From: Oligoflexia bacterium
Lineage (GTDB): Bacteria; Bdellovibrionota_C; UBA2361; JBGSMV01
Length of the DNA: 64,000 bases
Assembly: GCA_019694515.1 (NCBI GenBank)
Contig: JAIBBU010000005.1
Location: 62,001-126,000, forward strand
Direction of reading: 5' to 3'
Shown: positions 61,248-64,000 of the stretch, in pieces
Position numbering within the stretch: the first letter of the stretch is position 1
Layout of the letters: the number at the start of each line of letters is the position of its first letter
The notes under the pieces: generated by a model
The model's input: the letters and a program-made list of their open reading frames with translations, nothing else
What the model was told of the DNA's origin: nothing
Database searches by the model: none
Position numbers and translations under genes: made by a program

Positions 61248-62204
61248 ATGCAGCACACACCCAGCACCATTACTCCTGCTTCAACCTGCGGCCAGCTATC
61301 GTTGCCCCGGCTGCCGTTGTGCAAGACCAGCCTGCCGTTAGATCAGATCGATTACGAGATCCCGAAAACGCTGCTACAGGAGATCTGCCAGCTATTGGAG
61401 AGCGCGCCACAGCTATGCTTTGACGCCCGAACCGAAGCGCCGCTACTCCAAGACATATCTAAGCGTGGAGCAGGGGAGTTGCTGCTCCAACGCAGCTTTG
61501 GGGCGATCGCGGGAATTGCGATCGCGGGCTCCTACGGCGTACGTGGCATCGTCACGCATTTTTGGCCCCCGCCGGGCGGACTCGGATCAGAGCTAAGCTC
61601 GATCCCGCTCCTTCAAAATGTGCTTCACGCCCTCAGAGAGCGGGGAATTAGACGGCTGCATGTGCTGGTAAACGATCAGAACAAATCAACCCTGCAGTTC
61701 TGGAGGGGACTGGGTTTTGCGGAATGTCCCGGCGAAAGGCTGATGCAGCGCCATCTGATCGGCATTCAACCGCCGCAGCACCCACATCCCGAGATTGACA
61801 TTAGACGGCTGCGATCTGCCGACTTGGATACCCTAGCTGAGCTGCTGCCCAGCGTGCCGGAACTTGCCTTCCAACCGTGGGAGCTTGAGGTACTCAGAGA
61901 CGGATGTGAAGACTCAGGCCGCGCCTACTTCGTGGCCGAGCATGCGGGGCAAATTGTCGGCGCGCTCATTGGCGGTACTTTCGGAATTAGAGGAACCATC
62001 AGCCATACCTGGGTCTCCGCCACATGCCGGGGCCGCGGAATTGGAGCCTCACTGGTGGAGGCGGCGCTGCATCAGCTGCGGGAGAACAACGCCAAAAGCG
62101 TGCATCTGATGTTGACTCCCGGGAATGATGCGGCCTATCAATTCTGGAGCGCGCTGGGCTTCCAAGAGATCCCGGGCGAGACATTTCTGGAGCTTGATAT
62201 ATGA
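61248..62204 (+). CDS. Tandem GNAT N-acetyltransferase-like protein
   Basis: A 318-residue protein with two GNAT halves. The first (about 45-165) has IAGIAIAGSYGVRGIVTHFW and LRERGIRRLHVLVNDQNKST with FWRGLGFAECPGERLMQRHL. The second (about 180-318) has the acetyl-CoA loop ATCRGRGIGASLVEAALHQL and the end FWSALGFQEIPGETFLELDI. The first half lacks a clear Arg-Gly acetyl-CoA loop, so it may be inactive or structural. The substrate is unknown. An M23 peptidase gene follows on the same strand after 19 nt. Confidence 0.8.
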   Translation: MQHTPSTITPASTCGQLSLPRLPLCKTSLPLDQIDYEIPKTLLQEICQLLESAPQLCFDARTEAPLLQDISKRGAGELLLQRSFGAIAGIAIAGSYGVRGIVTHFWPPPGGLGSELSSIPLLQNVLHALRERGIRRLHVLVNDQNKSTLQFWRGLGFAECPGERLMQRHLIGIQPPQHPHPEIDIRRLRSADLDTLAELLPSVPELAFQPWELEVLRDGCEDSGRAYFVAEHAGQIVGALIGGTFGIRGTISHTWVSATCRGRGIGASLVEAALHQLRENNAKSVHLMLTPGNDAAYQFWSALGFQEIPGETFLELDI

Positions 62205-62223
62205 AATCAACGGACGCCGAGAG

Positions 62224-62952
62224 ATGAAATCAGTGGTTGTCGCCTATCTTCGATCACAGCGCGGAAAGTTTCACTCCCTTCTGCCGCCCAAGGTGCTGCG
62301 AAGCGGAATCGCTGCGATTGATCTGTCGGCGCAGAACGCAAGGCTGCAAGCCTATGCGATCGGCGATCGCGCTGGTCAAACCGAGCTAATCACTGCGCTG
62401 ATTGGGGATCGCGGAGTGGGGGTCGGCGGCTATATGGAACGGCGCGCCTGGTATCAAAAAGCTGCGCACTTTCAGGCTGGAGCCGAGCCTCGCAATATCC
62501 ATCTCGGAGTGGATATCTGGGCGCCGGCCGGAACCGCTATATCTGCACCGCTTGCCGGCCGAATTCATAGTTTTAAAGACAATGCGCTCTATGGAGATTA
62601 TGGCCCGACCATAATTCTCGAGCATCGGCCAGCCGCAGGAATTTCGTTCTTCACCCTATATGGCCATCTTTCCCGTCAGTCGCTAAGCGGGCTGGTCAGC
62701 GGAGCTCAGATTGAGCCGGGAGAGCTGCTGGGTCACCTAGGCAGCCCCGGGGAAAATGGCGATTGGCCGCCCCATCTGCATTTTCAGATTATTTTAGACC
62801 TGCAGGGAAAATCAGGAGATTTTATGGGGGTCTGCACTGAGAGCCAGAGCGCGCTATACCGTGAAATTTGTCCCGATCCGAATCTAATCTTGGGCTTCAG
62901 CGAGCTAGAGAACGCCGATGCGACCTCCATCTGCGACTCTCAGCAGCGTTAA
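62224..62952 (+). CDS. M23 family (lysostaphin-type) metallopeptidase
   Basis: A 242-residue protein. The zinc motifs are HLGVDIWAPAGTAISAPLAG (His and Asp) near 100-119 and HLHFQIILD near 183-191, with the His of TLYGHLSRQSLSG between them, all as in M23 peptidases that cut peptidoglycan cross-links or glycine bridges. No signal peptide is evident, so it may act on a cytoplasmic substrate or rely on another route. Some bacterial M23 domains are fused to aminotransferases or kinases; here the domain stands alone. ATG 62224 is preceded by GAGAG. Confidence 0.82.
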   Translation: MKSVVVAYLRSQRGKFHSLLPPKVLRSGIAAIDLSAQNARLQAYAIGDRAGQTELITALIGDRGVGVGGYMERRAWYQKAAHFQAGAEPRNIHLGVDIWAPAGTAISAPLAGRIHSFKDNALYGDYGPTIILEHRPAAGISFFTLYGHLSRQSLSGLVSGAQIEPGELLGHLGSPGENGDWPPHLHFQIILDLQGKSGDFMGVCTESQSALYREICPDPNLILGFSELENADATSICDSQQR

Positions 62953-62992
62953 GCTCCCTTAAGCGCCTGTGTTTTTGAGCGGCGCACCTGTC

Positions 62993-63304
62993 TTAACAGT
63001 GCGATAACGACAAACTCGACCAATGATAGCTGTGACTAAGTGATGCACAAGCCGATGCGAGCTCCCCAAGCGCGGCGTCGTCTTTCGCCAGCACTTCCTG
63101 ATAAAGCGTCCCCAGCTGCCGGCCTCGGATTCCGATGTCGATCGGTCTGTCGGTGGCCAAACCCTCGATAGAATGACGCAGGTCGGGATAATGTTGGCCC
63201 AGCTGGTCAGCACGATTAAGAAGCGTTAAAAGCCCTTCGCATTCTGCGCTCTGCGCCGCTTGATTAACCAAGGTAGGGTTGTGCTGTGCGACATCGGGAT
63301 TCAT
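62993..63304 (-). CDS. Small hypothetical protein
   Basis: A 103-residue soluble protein, Ala- and Leu-rich, predicted helical (VNQAAQSAECEGLLTLLNRA; LGTLYQEVLAKDDAALGELA). The ATG at 63302-63304 is preceded by AAGGA at 9 nt, which supports this start over the earlier in-frame one at 63367. No family is recognised. Its 3' end lies 40 nt from that of the converging M23 peptidase gene. Confidence 0.5.
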   Translation of the reverse strand: MNPDVAQHNPTLVNQAAQSAECEGLLTLLNRADQLGQHYPDLRHSIEGLATDRPIDIGIRGRQLGTLYQEVLAKDDAALGELASACASLSHSYHWSSLSLSHC

Positions 63305-63434
63305 CTTGAGAGTCCTTTGATAGCTAAACTGATACGCATATTTAAAGGGAAGTTCGACAGACTGCACGTAAATATACGATTTTGTGCAGTTCCAGCCGGC
63401 TTTGTTAGATTCACAACGCGGCCCGGGCCTGCCC

Positions 63435-63468
63435 TAATTGACCGATAACTTCACTTATCGGTCAATTA
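63435..63468. promoter_or_regulatory. 14-bp perfect inverted repeat (candidate operator or bidirectional hairpin)
   Basis: TAATTGACCGATAA (63435-63448) is the exact reverse complement of TTATCGGTCAATTA (63455-63468), with CTTCAC between. A second hairpin, GGCCC/GGGCC, lies at 63485-63499. Both are in the 345-bp gene-free stretch 63305-63649, between divergent genes. The symmetry suggests a dimeric regulator site. No other gene is visible in the stretch. Confidence 0.55.
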
Positions 63469-63649
63469 TGCCTGGCTCTCAATCGGCCCTATTTGGGCCT
63501 TCGTCGGCCCTCCTCTGGCGATAATTCCGAGCTGAAAATGGCATTTCCTCATAGCCGCGCACGCTTCAAGCCCGCGGCAACTTTAGCCGATACTCGTCTG
63601 GGCGGTTTGGGGAAATCGCACGGCATAAGCCTGTTAAAGGGAAGCTGAT

Positions 63650-64000
63650 ATGAATAGGGAAAGATTCCTAATCCTAATCGTTTTTACGGCCACTCTGGCG
63701 ACATTTACAGCGCTGGGTGTACCGAGGCTAATGGAGCAACAGTCGGCGGGCCCGCTGCCCAACTCCATTCCAACTTCAGTCCCCGATACCTGTGCTCTAA
63801 CGGATGGATACACCCCAATATTTGACGCTGCTGGGCTAAATGCCATGCGGCAGCCCCGCACCACGATCGGATACATATTGTGTGCCGATATCGACCTCAC
63901 CGGCCCCGGCGGCATTGACCGGTGGGTACCGATCCCATATTTCAACGGAATTTTTGACGGCAATGGACATCGCATCTCGCATTTGACAGTTGATAGCAGT
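63650..64000 (+). CDS. Partial exported surface protein (GLUG-like repeats), 5' end only
   Basis: The frame is open from ATG 63650 to the window edge (117 codons) with a ribosome binding site AAGGGA. The N-terminus has a hydrophobic signal-like segment (FLILIVFTATLATFTALGV). The visible part contains IGYILCADIDLTGPGGIDRW and WVPIPYFNGIFDGNGHRISH, the pattern that precedes or forms GLUG-type and polymorphic surface-protein repeats. It probably continues as a large cell-surface or adhesin-like protein. Confidence 0.7.
   Translation, partial: MNRERFLILIVFTATLATFTALGVPRLMEQQSAGPLPNSIPTSVPDTCALTDGYTPIFDAAGLNAMRQPRTTIGYILCADIDLTGPGGIDRWVPIPYFNGIFDGNGHRISHLTVDSS

Noticed and set aside
63634-63975. 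113-codon minus-strand frame at the right edge
   Set aside because: It is the antisense of the partial surface-protein frame, which has a ribosome binding site and a signal segment.
1-64000. tRNA and rRNA genes
   Set aside because: I looked in the intergenic gaps for T-arm and anticodon-arm patterns and for rRNA landmarks and saw none; a tRNAscan-SE run would be decisive.

Overview
The window reads as chromosomal DNA of an aerobic, Gram-negative, heterotrophic bacterium. The evidence is a phosphoheptose isomerase (LPS heptose), lipoproteins, secreted c-type cytochromes and signal peptides. Coding is dense on both strands. No rRNA, tRNA, insertion sequence, phage or CRISPR array was seen. I cannot name the lineage; the mix of CHASE2 cyclase, OPR/RAP-like protein, subtilase with TSP3-like repeats and GLUG-like surface protein would fit a deltaproteobacterial, Bdellovibrionota-like or uncultured clade.

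Layout. 1-3.3 kb: partial unknown gene, divergent tandem-MarR regulator, MIP18 protein and acyl-CoA dehydrogenase. 3.3-3.75 kb: palindromic repeats. 3.75-10.4 kb: gmhA, FliK-like protein, 4-TM protein, sppA, hybrid histidine kinase. 11.1-17.9 kb (minus): ileS, a fadJ-like fusion and glyQS in one tight operon. 18.1-21.9 kb: an amino-acid dehydrogenase-like gene and paaABCD. 21.9-38.1 kb: multiheme cytochrome, PQQ-type sugar dehydrogenase, membrane proteins, FAD oxidoreductase, OPR/RAP-like protein, subtilase, TrmH methyltransferase. 38.1-42.2 kb: M48 protease and 2-oxo acid dehydrogenase E2 and fused E1. 44.6-50.9 kb: paaG-paaH-paaI-paaJ-paaY-paaZ. 51.3-54.9 kb: SH3 protein, M48 lipoprotein, CHASE2 adenylate cyclase. 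54.9-55.5 kb: a gene-free, very hairpin-rich stretch that looks like an unidentified structured RNA. 55.5-64 kb: YitT protein, HEAT-repeat protein with a caspase-like C-terminus, ACT-like protein, Sel1 protein, tandem GNAT, M23 peptidase and a partial surface protein.

How the genes fit together. Two loci supply most of the aerobic phenylacetyl-CoA pathway (PaaABCD epoxidase, PaaG isomerase, PaaZ ring hydrolase/dehydrogenase, PaaJ thiolase, PaaH dehydrogenase, plus PaaI and PaaY). PaaE, PaaF and the ligase PaaK are not in the window. A Leu/Phe-dehydrogenase-like enzyme directly upstream of paaA and a 2-oxo acid dehydrogenase complex suggest, as inference, that phenylacetyl-CoA could come from phenylalanine through phenylpyruvate.

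The most unusual items are the structured RNA candidate at about 54,990-55,330, the bacterial OPR/RAP-like protein, the HEAT-caspase-like protein, the two-MarR-domain regulator and several small orphan proteins with flagellar-like signatures.
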